This document shows, one piece after another, positions 40,997 through 49,392 of a stretch of 64,000 nt of DNA. Origin of the DNA: Amycolatopsis sp. QT-25 (GTDB lineage: Bacteria; Actinomycetota; Actinomycetes; Mycobacteriales; Pseudonocardiaceae); NCBI RefSeq assembly GCF_029369745.1, contig NZ_CP120210.1:2604001-2668000 (forward strand), in the 5' to 3' direction. A program made the translations under genes and the position numbers. The notes under the pieces are model-generated. The model had not been told where the DNA came from. It did no database searches and saw only the letters and a list, made by a program, of their open reading frames with translations. Within the stretch, counting starts at the first letter, position 1; each line of letters begins with the position of its first letter.

Positions 40997-43762
40997 GTGG
41001 AGTTCGGCACAGGAACCCAAGCCACCTTCGTCCCCTCGGATCCCCCGCGGGACGGCGTGCTGGCGCTCTGGGGAGACGGCGTAGCGGGTGACACCGCGAT
41101 CGAACTCGTGCTTCCGGCGGGCAAGGAGAACAAGGTCTTCCGGCGCACGAAGGTCGACGCGGCACTCGTGCCGTTGTCACGCGCGATTCCGCGGCTGTTG
41201 ACCGCCGAGGGCGACGTGAGCCCGGCCATCGCCGCGTGGTCGGCCGTCGCCGAGGCGGGGGTGAACCTCATCGCCCGCGGGAGGCTGTTGCCCGCGGCCT
41301 CACCCGGCGGGGTGGACTCGTGGCGGATCGGCCCGCTCGACGTCGCCGACGAGGAGATGTTGCGCGGGCTCGCCGCCGCGCTGCCGCCCGAGGCGCACGC
41401 GCTGCCGTTGTCCGGGGTGAAACGGATCCGGTTGCATTCGCCGGAGTCGTTGATCCGCGCGCTCTGGGACGCCACGGCGGATGTGCTGGTCCGCACGCCC
41501 GCCGCGAAGGTCGCGGCGGGCGGGCCCGCGTTCGCCTCGGCCGAGCCGACGCTGGTCGGTCCGGACGGTGCCGCGTGGCTCGCGGAGCTGAGTGCCCGCC
41601 AGGCACAGGGCGCGCATCTCGTCCTGCGCATGGAGGTGCACGAGCCCGAGAGCCCGGAAGAAGAGCCCACGTTCGCCGCCGTCCTCGCCGTGCGGAGCGC
41701 CGCGGATCCGAGCCTGATCGTCGAAGCGGCGACACTCTGGGACGCGCCCGAAGCGGTGCTGGAACGGATGGGTGAGCAGGTCGAGACGCAGTTGCTGCTC
41801 GGTCTCCGGCGAGGTGCCAGGGCGTGGGCACCGCTCGGCCGCATGCTCCGGTCGGCCGCGCCGACCGGGCTCGTGCTGGAGTACGACGAGGTCGCCGACC
41901 TGCTGACCCACGGGGACGCGGCGCTGGGTGGCGCCGGCATCGAGGTGCAGTGGCCGAAGGACCTTTTCGCGAGCGAGCTCAAGGCGAAGGCGAGCGCGAC
42001 CCAGGCCCCGGGCAGTGTCACCGGGCCCGAGTTCACGCTCAAGAGCCTCCTTCAATTCCGCTGGCGGCTGAGCCTCGGCGGCGAGGACCTCACCGACGCC
42101 GAGGTCACCGCGCTCGCGGAGGCGAAACGGCCCTTGGTGCGGCTGCGGGGCAAATGGGTCAAGGTCGACGCACGCCTGATCGCGAAGGTGCGTGCCCATC
42201 GCGCGAAGAAGCTGTCCGGGGCCGAGGCGCTGGCCGCGGCGCTCACCGGCGAACTGGAACTGGACGGCGAGAAGGTCGAGTTCACCGCCCCGTCGGCGCT
42301 GACCGGGCTGCTCCAGCGCATCCGTGACAGCGCCGCGGAACCGATCGAGCAGCCCGCGGAACTGCGGGCCACCCTGCGGCCGTACCAGAAGGCAGGCCTG
42401 GCGTGGCTGTCGACGATGACCGGGCTCGGTCTCGGCGCCTGCCTGGCCGACGACATGGGGCTGGGCAAGACGATCCAGCTCATCTCCCTGCATTTGCACC
42501 GCCGCCCGCGCGGGGAAGGCCCCACGCTCGTCCTGTGCCCGACGTCGTTGCTGGGCAACTGGGAACGCGAGTTCGCCCAGTTCGCGCCGGACATCCCGGT
42601 GCGCCGGTTCCACGGCGGCGGACGGCATCTCGACGAGGTCGCGCCGGACGAGGTCGTGCTCGCCACGTACGGCGTGCTCCGCCGGGACCGCCGGACACTG
42701 TCCGAAGTGGATTGGGGAATGATCGCCGCCGACGAGGCGCAACACGTCAAGAACCCGCTTTCGGTCACCGCCAAGGAGTTGCGGAAGATCCCGGCCGCCG
42801 CGAAGGTCGCGCTGACCGGGACACCGATGGAGAACCGGCTCACCGAGCTATGGTCCATCATGGACTGGACGACGCCGGGGCTGCTCGGCTCGCTCGACGG
42901 GTTCCGCCGCAAGGTCGCCCGCCCGATCGAACGCGACCGGGACGTCGCCGCCACCGAACGGCTCGCCACCACTGTCCGGCCGTTCCTGTTGCGCCGCAAG
43001 AAGACCGACCCGGACATCGCGCCCGAACTGCCGCGCAAGACCGAGACCGACCGGTTCGTCCCGCTCACCGCCGAGCAGACGACGCTGTACGAGGCCGTGG
43101 TCCGGGAGAACCTCGCGATGATCCGCGAGCTGGACGGGGTGGCCCGGCGCGGACAGGTGCTCAAGCTGCTCACCGAGCTCAAGCAGATCTGCAATCATCC
43201 GGCGCAGTACCTCAAGGAAGCCGGGGTACTGCACGGCCGGTCCGGCAAGCTCGCCGCGTTCGAGGAGCTGCTCGACGTCGTCCTCGACGAGGGCGACAGC
43301 GTGCTCGTGTTCAGCCAGTACGTCCAGTTGTGCCGCCTGCTGGAGAAACGCCTCGCCGAACGCGGGCTGCCGACGATGTTGCTGTCCGGGTCGAGCACGC
43401 CCCAGGTCCGGGAGGACATGGTCGCCCGGTTCCAGGCGGGCGAAGTACCGGTGTTCCTGTTGTCGCTCAAGGCCGGCGGCGTGGGGCTCAACCTGACCAA
43501 GGCGACCCATGTCATCCACTACGACCGCTGGTGGAATCCGGCGGTCGAAGACCAGGCCACCGACCGCGCGTACCGGATCGGGCAGGACCGGCCGGTCCAG
43601 GTGCACCGGCTGATCGCCGAAGGCACGCTCGAGGAGCGCATCGCCAAGGTGCTGGAGACCAAACGCGGGCTGGCGGACGCGGTCATCGGCGCGGGTGAGG
43701 ACTGGATCACCGAACTGTCCGACGACGAACTCGCCGACCTCGTTCGGCTCGGTAAGCCCTGA
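40997..43762 (+). CDS. SNF2-family DEAD-like helicase
   Basis: 921 residues. The N-terminal half is the bacterial SNF2-associated region. The ATPase motor has LADDMGLGKTIQLI (about 483-496), LVLCPTSLLGNWEREF, the DEAQ box IAADEAQHVKN (about 576-586), ALTGTPMENRLTELWSI, and the C-terminal RecA half with VFSQYVQLCRLLEKRL, LLSLKAGGVGLNLTKATHVIHYDRWWNPAVEDQATDRAYRIGQ in blocks. A DNA translocase with unknown client. TACCGT (40984-40989) seven bases before the GTG suggests a leaderless start. Its stop overlaps the SWIM gene start. Confidence 0.92.
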   Translation: MEFGTGTQATFVPSDPPRDGVLALWGDGVAGDTAIELVLPAGKENKVFRRTKVDAALVPLSRAIPRLLTAEGDVSPAIAAWSAVAEAGVNLIARGRLLPAASPGGVDSWRIGPLDVADEEMLRGLAAALPPEAHALPLSGVKRIRLHSPESLIRALWDATADVLVRTPAAKVAAGGPAFASAEPTLVGPDGAAWLAELSARQAQGAHLVLRMEVHEPESPEEEPTFAAVLAVRSAADPSLIVEAATLWDAPEAVLERMGEQVETQLLLGLRRGARAWAPLGRMLRSAAPTGLVLEYDEVADLLTHGDAALGGAGIEVQWPKDLFASELKAKASATQAPGSVTGPEFTLKSLLQFRWRLSLGGEDLTDAEVTALAEAKRPLVRLRGKWVKVDARLIAKVRAHRAKKLSGAEALAAALTGELELDGEKVEFTAPSALTGLLQRIRDSAAEPIEQPAELRATLRPYQKAGLAWLSTMTGLGLGACLADDMGLGKTIQLISLHLHRRPRGEGPTLVLCPTSLLGNWEREFAQFAPDIPVRRFHGGGRHLDEVAPDEVVLATYGVLRRDRRTLSEVDWGMIAADEAQHVKNPLSVTAKELRKIPAAAKVALTGTPMENRLTELWSIMDWTTPGLLGSLDGFRRKVARPIERDRDVAATERLATTVRPFLLRRKKTDPDIAPELPRKTETDRFVPLTAEQTTLYEAVVRENLAMIRELDGVARRGQVLKLLTELKQICNHPAQYLKEAGVLHGRSGKLAAFEELLDVVLDEGDSVLVFSQYVQLCRLLEKRLAERGLPTMLLSGSSTPQVREDMVARFQAGEVPVFLLSLKAGGVGLNLTKATHVIHYDRWWNPAVEDQATDRAYRIGQDRPVQVHRLIAEGTLEERIAKVLETKRGLADAVIGAGEDWITELSDDELADLVRLGKP

Positions 43763-44946
43763 TGCCCGGCGCGACCGGGCGGAAACGGCGCACCTTCGGC
43801 AACACGTGGTGGGGCGAGGCGTGGGTCGAGGCCTTGGAGGAGCGCGCCAAGCTCGATCCGAACCGGCTGCCGCGCGGGCGTACGTACGCGCGCAAAGACA
43901 CGGTCAGCAAGCTCTCGGTCGGCGCGGGCGAGGTGACCGCGTGGGTGCAGGGCAGCCGGGCGGTGCCGTACCGGGTGACCATCCACATGCGGGCGTTCAC
44001 CGAGGCGCAGTGGGAGAGCCTGCTCCGTATGGTCGGTTCCCGGCTCGGGCACGTCGCGGCCCTCCTCGACGGCGAACTGCCCGGCGAGCTGGCCGAGGAC
44101 GCGCGGTCCGCCGGCGCGGACCTGCTCCCCGGCCCCGGCGATCTGCGCCCGAAGTGCTCCTGCCCCGACAGCGCGAACCCGTGCAAGCACGTGGCCGCGG
44201 TGTACTACCTGGTCGCGGACGAGGTCGACGCCGATCCGTTCGTGCTGTTCCTGCTCAGAGGCAGGCCGAGGGAGGCCGTGCTCGCGGAACTGCGGGCACG
44301 CCGTGCGCCCGCGAGCGAACCGGGTACACGGGTCCGCGCCCCCGCCGCGCCCGGGGTGGATCCGAAACGTGCCTATACCCGGCGGGTCGCCGCGCTGCCG
44401 CCACGCCCGGCCGTTCCGGGCACGGTGGGACCGCCCGCGGTCCTCGACCTCGACCCGCCGCACCGCACGGGCTGGAGCGGCGACATGTTCGTCGAACTGG
44501 CGGCCGACGCCGCCGCGCGCGCCTGGGAACTGCTGGTGATGGGGCCGGAGCGGGAAACGGAGCTGTCGTTCGAGGAAGACCTCGCCCGGCGCGCGGCGGC
44601 CGGCGATCCCTCCGTGGTCGCCGAACTCGCCGAGGCCGCGGGAGTCCCGGTGCGGGATCTGGCCGTCTGGGCGCAGGCTTGGCGCGAGGCGGGCCGGGGC
44701 GGGATGGCGGTGGTGCGGGAACCCTGGCGGCCGGGACAGGGGCCGCTCGCGCAGGCCAGAGCGGACCTCGCCGAATCGGGGTTGCCGGGGACACCGAAGA
44801 TCTGGCGGAACCGGATCACCCAGGGCGACTTGCAGTTGCGCTACGGCCGTGACGAACGGTGGTACCGCTTCGTGCGTGACGGCGAGGGCTGGCGAGTCGA
44901 CGGCCCGGCGTCAGCCCGCCCGACCGACGTGATCTACCCACCCTGA
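43762..44946 (+). CDS. SWIM zinc finger protein
   Basis: 394 residues. N-terminal motif FGNTWWGEAWVEALE and the zinc finger CSCPDSANPCKHVAAVYYLVA (C-x-C-xn-C-x-H, about 131-143 for the ligands). SWIM fingers bind DNA or proteins and are regularly encoded next to SNF2 helicases, as here with TGATG overlap. The C-terminal 200 residues have an Ala/Pro-rich linker and a helical domain of unknown role. It probably recruits or regulates the helicase. Confidence 0.9.
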   Translation: MPGATGRKRRTFGNTWWGEAWVEALEERAKLDPNRLPRGRTYARKDTVSKLSVGAGEVTAWVQGSRAVPYRVTIHMRAFTEAQWESLLRMVGSRLGHVAALLDGELPGELAEDARSAGADLLPGPGDLRPKCSCPDSANPCKHVAAVYYLVADEVDADPFVLFLLRGRPREAVLAELRARRAPASEPGTRVRAPAAPGVDPKRAYTRRVAALPPRPAVPGTVGPPAVLDLDPPHRTGWSGDMFVELAADAAARAWELLVMGPERETELSFEEDLARRAAAGDPSVVAELAEAAGVPVRDLAVWAQAWREAGRGGMAVVREPWRPGQGPLAQARADLAESGLPGTPKIWRNRITQGDLQLRYGRDERWYRFVRDGEGWRVDGPASARPTDVIYPP

Positions 44947-44988
44947 CCGCGACCCACTCGCTCGGCCCGATCACGAACCTCGCGGGCC

Positions 44989-45025
44989 GATGGCTCCCAC
45001 ATCAGACGCAGCGAAGGGAGCCATC
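44989..45025. repeat. Short palindrome between convergent genes
   Basis: GATGGCTCCC (44989-44998) pairs with GGGAGCCATC (45016-45025). The arm equals the outer part of the 39089 element, but the inner arm and tip are lost, so this looks like a shortened class A copy. Confidence 0.7.
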
Positions 45026-45093
45026 ATTCCGCCGCCGGTATGCCTCCGGATACGACACGTTCGCCCTTCGGCTCAAAGGACCCGAATCACCGC

Positions 45094-46338
45094 TCAAGAC
45101 CCACCACGCTGCCGCCAGGTGCGGTAGCTCCATTCCAGGAACCGCTCCACCCCGCGGACCACGTGCGCGCTGCGGATCGAGGGGAAGACGTCGAAGGCGT
45201 GCTGCGCGCCGGAGATCTCCGCGTACGCGACTTCACGCCGGGACTTTTCCCGGAGGCGCCGCACGAACGCGCGGGCCTCGCCCACCGGCACCAGCGAGTC
45301 GTGGACACCGTGGATGACGAAGAAGGGGGGCGCGTCCTCGGTGATCCGGTCCAGCGGTGACGCCGCGATGTAGTCGTCGAGGAAGTTCACCGGATCGCGG
45401 TCCGCCTCGAAGACGTGCCGCGCGATCAGCGTCTTGAGCCGGGTCTGGCTGGAGCGCTGCCCGCTGGTCGCGGCGAAGTCGTACACGCCGTAGTGCGGGA
45501 CGCACGCCTGGATGCTCGTGTCGGCCTCGGTGAAGCCGGGCTGCAACGCCGGATCGTTCGCGGTCAGTGCCAGCAGCGCGGCGAGATGCCCGCCCGCGGA
45601 ACCGCCGGTGACGGCGACGAACGACGGGTCGCCGCCGTAGGACTCGGCGTTGTCCCGGATCCAGGCCAGCGCGCGTTTCACCGCGACGATATGCGCGGGC
45701 CAGCGGGCGGCGGGGGAAAGCGGGTAGTTGATCGCGACGCAGACCCAGCCGCGTTCGGCCATGTGCAGCATCAGCGGCAGGCCCTGCCGGTCCTTGTTGC
45801 CGAGCACCCACGCGCCGCCGTGTACCTGCAACAGGATCGGTGCGCCGGTGACCGGTTCGCGCGGGGCGTAGACGTCGAGCAGGAACCGCTTCCCGCCGGG
45901 CGCGTAGGCGATGTTGCGGGTCCGCCGGACGCCGGGGTCGCGCATCCGGAACGGCATGGCCAGCTGGCCCCACGATGTCGCGAGGTCGGTCGGGCTCGGC
46001 GGATGCTCGAGTTCGTCGGTGTAGGCCTCGCCGATGCCTTCGGTCAGCGCGGTCTCGATCTCACCGCGGGCCCGCCGGGACTGCGCGATCAGCGTGCCGA
46101 GCCCGGCCGCGGACGCCGCCGCGAGGGCGAGTCCGGCCTTGCTCGATCCGGCCCGGTGCCGGGCGGCCTGCGCCGCCGCGTCGGCCGCGGTGAGCGCGAG
46201 CAGATGCGGGGCGAGTTCCCCGGTGAGCCAGCCCGCGAAGAACGCCGGAACCGCCGTCCGGGCGCCACGCGGTGGCTTCAGCGCGTTCGCGGTGAGCGCG
46301 AGCTGGAGGGCCTGACGGACGACGAAACTCGAGTGCAT
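45094..46338 (-). CDS. Hormone-sensitive-lipase family esterase with KstR box
   Basis: 414 residues. The first 100 residues are hydrophobic and helical and resemble LipC-like mycobacterial esterases. The alpha/beta hydrolase core has the oxyanion motif VHGGAWVLG, the nucleophile in VTGGSAGGHLAAL, and late acidic/His segments (GVHDSLVPVGEA, SGAQHAFDVFP). It hydrolyses an ester, substrate unknown. TAGGAT seven bases before the ATG suggests a leaderless transcript. A perfect KstR box at 46369-46382 overlaps the expected promoter region, so the gene likely belongs to the sterol regulon and is the one intact member visible. Confidence 0.85.
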   Translation of the reverse strand: MHSSFVVRQALQLALTANALKPPRGARTAVPAFFAGWLTGELAPHLLALTAADAAAQAARHRAGSSKAGLALAAASAAGLGTLIAQSRRARGEIETALTEGIGEAYTDELEHPPSPTDLATSWGQLAMPFRMRDPGVRRTRNIAYAPGGKRFLLDVYAPREPVTGAPILLQVHGGAWVLGNKDRQGLPLMLHMAERGWVCVAINYPLSPAARWPAHIVAVKRALAWIRDNAESYGGDPSFVAVTGGSAGGHLAALLALTANDPALQPGFTEADTSIQACVPHYGVYDFAATSGQRSSQTRLKTLIARHVFEADRDPVNFLDDYIAASPLDRITEDAPPFFVIHGVHDSLVPVGEARAFVRRLREKSRREVAYAEISGAQHAFDVFPSIRSAHVVRGVERFLEWSYRTWRQRGGS

Positions 46339-46368
46339 GGGCACCGATCCTACCGCCGGGTACCGGCC

Positions 46369-46382
46369 TAGAACCGGTTACA
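46369..46382. promoter_or_regulatory. KstR-type box upstream of the esterase
   Basis: TAGAACCGGTTACA matches TNNAACNNGTTNNA exactly, 31 bases from the esterase start codon on the minus strand. Confidence 0.72.
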
Positions 46383-46598
46383 AAGTTCACTCGAGCTGAT
46401 TCTTGTGCGGAGAGTGAGTGGTCAGGACGCGAGTCTTCTCTCCTGGGAGACACCGACCATGCCCGACGAGGACGATTTCGAACGCTCTGCGCCCGCATCG
46501 CGGGGCCGTCGGTCCGGTCACGTGTGTCGGCTGTTTCCGACCGGGGAAGGGCCTCCGTTCCCGAGGGGGTTGCCGTCGCACCTCCTTCCGGTTAAGAC

Positions 46599-46612
46599 TA
46601 GAACAGGTTTCA
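46599..46612. promoter_or_regulatory. KstR-type box upstream of the fadE28-ltp2 remnant
   Basis: TAGAACAGGTTTCA matches TNNAACNNGTTNNA exactly, 35 bases before the GTG at 46647. The esterase and the remnant are divergent and each keeps its own box. Confidence 0.75.
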
Positions 46613-46646
46613 CTCTTGTACTCGTACGCCCCGGTGAGGAGCCAGG

Positions 46647-47379
46647 GTGGACTTCCAGTTCGACGAGACGCAGACCGAGATCACCGCGCTGGCCGCGCGC
46701 GTACTCGGCAAGGAGCGCGAGCCCGCCGGCACGTGGCGCGCGCTCGCGGACGCCGGTCTGCTCGCGCTGGCGCTGCCCACCGGACTCGGCGTCGCCGAAG
46801 TCGCCTTGGTACTGGCCGAACTCGGCCGCGTCGCCTGCATCTGCTGGACTGCTGCCAGGAGAGCGACGGCGAGGTCGCGCTCGTGGTCACCAGCGCCGAG
46901 CGGGCGCGCGACCTGCCGCACCGGCCCGCCGTGATCGCGGCGGCCGCGCAGGGCAGCGGCCCGGGCCAGTACGTGATGACCGGCTATTACCGCGACGATC
47001 TCCCGGCGCTGCCCGAAATGGGTGTCGTGGGACGGCAGTTGTGGAAGCAGTCCGGGCTGGGGCCCGGCGACATGGACCTCGCCGTGCTGTACGACCATTT
47101 CACCCTTATGTCCTTATCCAGCTGGAAGAACTCGGCTTCTGCGGGAAGGGCGAGGCCAAGGACTTCATCGGCGGCACCCTGGGGCTGGACGGGAAACTCC
47201 CGCTCGACCCGCACGGGGGACAGCTCGGGGAGGCCTGCCTCCACGGGGTGAACGGCATCGCCGAAGGGGTCCGGCAGCTGCGGGGCGACGCCGTCGACCA
47301 GGTCGACGGGGCCTTCCGGGTGCTGGTGACCGCCGGCACCGGCGTACCCACGAGCGGATTGGTCTTGACCGCGGGCTGA
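46647..47379 (+). pseudogene. Deletion fusion of fadE28-like and ltp2-like sterol genes
   Basis: The first 62 codons (MDFQFDETQTEITALAARVL through ALVLAELGRVA) match the start of a FadE28/ChsE1-type dehydrogenase. Coding then jumps, with a frame change near 46840, to the C-terminal half of an Ltp2-type thiolase-like sterol aldolase (ALVVTSAERARDLPHRPAV, GQYVMTGYYRDDLPALPEMG, LAVLYDHFT). A one-base loss near 47100-47108 shifts frame again into PYVLIQLEELGFCGKGEAKD and LVTAGTGVPTSGLVLTAG, the Ltp2 end. In mycobacteria fadE28, fadE29, chsH2, chsH1 and ltp2 are consecutive, so one large deletion could have joined the two ends. Confidence 0.78.
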
Positions 47380-47453
47380 GATCACCTCAATGTCCGATGG
47401 TGTACTAGAGCGGCACCTGCGACGGTGGAGGGGACCACCGCCCGGGAGGTGCC

Positions 47454-48017
47454 ATGTCCGGAATCGTCGCTTGGACACTCACCGCGGTGTTCGCCGCGCT
47501 GGTGCTGCCGTGCCTGCGGAGACTCGTCCGGCTGGACTACGGCACGCAGGGCGCGGCGAACCGCAACGACGACCTGGCCGAACTGCTGCTCGTCGTCGCC
47601 ATGGTCGCTATGCTGTCCCCGGTCGGCGGCCCGATCCCCGCGGCGGGCTGGCAGGCGGTGCTGGCGCTGACCGCGGGCTGGTTCGCCGTCGCGTGGTGGA
47701 AGGGGCGGCGATCCGGGCACGGCGCGTGCGGGCACCACGCCGTCTCCGCCGCCGCGATGCTGTTCATGGTGACGTTCATGCCGCACAGCGAGGTCTCGCA
47801 CGGGCCGTGGCTGGTGATGTCCGGCCCCGGTGGAGCTTCGGCGCTGTGGCTTTCGCTGGGTTTCGGCGTCGTGTCCGCCTACTTCGCGGTGGACGCGCTG
47901 CGGGCCGGCGTTCTGGCGGCGCGGCGGGCCGGAGGTTCCGCCCAGATGTCGCGGCGGGTGTGCCGGGTCATCATGGGCCTCGGCATGGGGTACATGCTGC
48001 TGGGCGCCGCCGTCTGA
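47454..48017 (+). CDS. DUF5134 membrane protein
   Basis: 187 residues, DUF5134-like, with about five membrane segments (for example VAWTLTAVFAALVLPCL, LLLVVAMVAMLSPV, AVSAAAMLFMVTFMP, ALWLSLGFGVVSAYFAV, IMGLGMGYMLLGAAV). Cytoplasmic loops are Arg-rich. Conserved histidines (HGACGHH, HSEVSHG) in the middle suggest metal or copper binding but this is not shown. GGGAGG lies close before the ATG. The TGA stop opens a short class C palindrome. Confidence 0.78.
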   Translation: MSGIVAWTLTAVFAALVLPCLRRLVRLDYGTQGAANRNDDLAELLLVVAMVAMLSPVGGPIPAAGWQAVLALTAGWFAVAWWKGRRSGHGACGHHAVSAAAMLFMVTFMPHSEVSHGPWLVMSGPGGASALWLSLGFGVVSAYFAVDALRAGVLAARRAGGSAQMSRRVCRVIMGLGMGYMLLGAAV

Positions 48018-48043
48018 CCCGCAAGCAGGTGACTAATTGCGGG
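48018..48043. repeat. Shortened class C palindrome between convergent genes
   Basis: CCCGCAA (48018-48024) pairs with TTGCGGG (48037-48043). The inner GGTGACTAATTGCGGGT matches one arm end of the 1028-1086 element, so this is a deleted derivative. It begins right after the TGA of the DUF5134 gene and contains the TAG stop of the riboflavin kinase gene on the other strand. Confidence 0.7.
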
Positions 48044-48491
48044 TGAGGCGGCGCACGACCCCGGCTTCGGCGCCGCCCGCGTCCGGCAGGTCGTCGGCCG
48101 GGTTGCCCGCGGCCCAGTTCGCGGCGTTGGCGATGTCCTTGTCGAGCGCGGCGATCAGAGCCTCGGACGACGGGTACGCTTCCTGCTCGCGGAGGTGGTG
48201 GCCCAGCCATACGGTCAGCACCTCGCCGTAGAGGTCGCCGCTGAACTCCAGCAGATGCGCCTCGACGAGCCGGTAGCCGTCCGCGCCGTAGTAGGTCGGC
48301 CGCCTGCCGACCGAGACCGCCGCCGCGATCCGGGTGCCGTCGGCACGTTCGGCCCAGCCCGCCCACACTCCGTCGCCGACTTGGCCGTCCTGGTCGCGCA
48401 GCGCGATGTTGGCGGTCGGGAAACCCAGTTCCCGGCCCCGCTGATCGCCCTTCTCCACCTGGCCACGGACCACGAAGTACTCCGCCGTCAT
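48033..48491 (-). CDS. Stand-alone riboflavin kinase domain protein
   Basis: 152 residues: only the kinase half of a RibF-type enzyme. Visible: VVRGQVEKGDQRGRELGFPTANI, the PTAN ATP/Mg motif, GVWAGWAE...AAVSVGRRPT, and VEAHLLEFSGDLYGEVLTVWL with the catalytic-region glutamate. It probably phosphorylates riboflavin to FMN. There is no FAD synthetase domain. The last codons (RRLTRN, stop) are read from a class C palindrome. Confidence 0.85.
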   Translation of the reverse strand: MTAEYFVVRGQVEKGDQRGRELGFPTANIALRDQDGQVGDGVWAGWAERADGTRIAAAVSVGRRPTYYGADGYRLVEAHLLEFSGDLYGEVLTVWLGHHLREQEAYPSSEALIAALDKDIANAANWAAGNPADDLPDAGGAEAGVVRRLTRN

Positions 48492-48590
48492 GCCGCTCCC
48501 GTCGCAGTCGTCACGAGAGCCATGAATACCACGCCCCGCACCCGGGGTCGACCGCCGTCCACGCCGCGAGAGTGTCCACTGTGTACTCGA

Positions 48591-49349
48591 TCACGCCGTG
48601 ACGAGCCGGTAGCCGAGATCCAGTTCCGTCCGGCCGAGCAGGCCGACGTGGTGCCGATGCCAATGTCCGTCGGCGAGGTCGGCACGCAGCCGCTCGACCG
48701 CCGTCGCGACGACGTCCTGGTCCAGCAGCGCCACCCCGGACATCCCTGCGCGCACGCGCTCGGACAGGTAGGCCTCCGGCCTGCGCCAATACGCGCCGAG
48801 GAACCCGTCGACGCAGTCCGCGGGCACCGGCAGCGGAGTCACCGTGGGGGTCGAGCCCGCCGACCCCAGCTCTTCGACGACCCGGTCGAGACAGGCGAGC
48901 CTGCTCTCGTGTTCGGCGATCTCGGGCAGGTAGTTCCGCACCAGCCAGAACCGCGCGAACACCGCCTGATCCCAGGTCACGATCACCTGGCGGCGGGACA
49001 CGCGCCGCAATTCGGCCAGCCCGGCGGTCACATCCGTCCAGTGGTGCACGGTGAGCACCGCGAGGGCCGCGTCGAAGGCGCCGTCGGGGAAGGGCAGCTC
49101 TTCCGCACACGCCCGGACGGCGGGAGCGGCGGCGGCCGGCCGCTGCGCGATCATCCGCCACGACGGCTCGACGGCCACCACGTCGCGGTCTTCCGGCTCG
49201 TAGGAACCGGCTCCGGCCCCGACGTTGACCACCGAGCGCGCGTCGCCGAGGGCGGCGGTGACGGCGGCGGCGATGCGGGGATCCGGGCGTCTTGATCGCA
49301 CGTAGCCCCGGCCGAGTTCGACATACGGGTCCGAGATCAAGGTGCGCAC
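48591..49349 (-). CDS. Class I SAM-dependent methyltransferase
   Basis: 252 residues. The SAM-binding core is SVVNVGAGAGSYEPEDRDVVAVEPS (motif I and acidic end of beta-2), followed by ELPFPDGAFDAALAVLTVHHWTD (motifs post-I to II). This is the Methyltransf_11 group; the substrate is unknown. Start GTG at 49349, with TACACT seven bases upstream on the minus strand, so probably leaderless. It is bounded by the riboflavin kinase gene and a broken hydratase gene, both on the same strand. Confidence 0.87.
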   Translation of the reverse strand: MRTLISDPYVELGRGYVRSRRPDPRIAAAVTAALGDARSVVNVGAGAGSYEPEDRDVVAVEPSWRMIAQRPAAAAPAVRACAEELPFPDGAFDAALAVLTVHHWTDVTAGLAELRRVSRRQVIVTWDQAVFARFWLVRNYLPEIAEHESRLACLDRVVEELGSAGSTPTVTPLPVPADCVDGFLGAYWRRPEAYLSERVRAGMSGVALLDQDVVATAVERLRADLADGHWHRHHVGLLGRTELDLGYRLVTA

Positions 49350-49392
49350 CCGGCCGAGTGTAGCCAGAGCCGCTACCTGCGCGAACGAGGAT

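Noticed and set aside
46459..46646. Short gene starting at the ATG 46459
   Set aside because: It reads through the KstR box and into the out-of-frame start of the fadE28 fragment; no ribosome site and no similarity.
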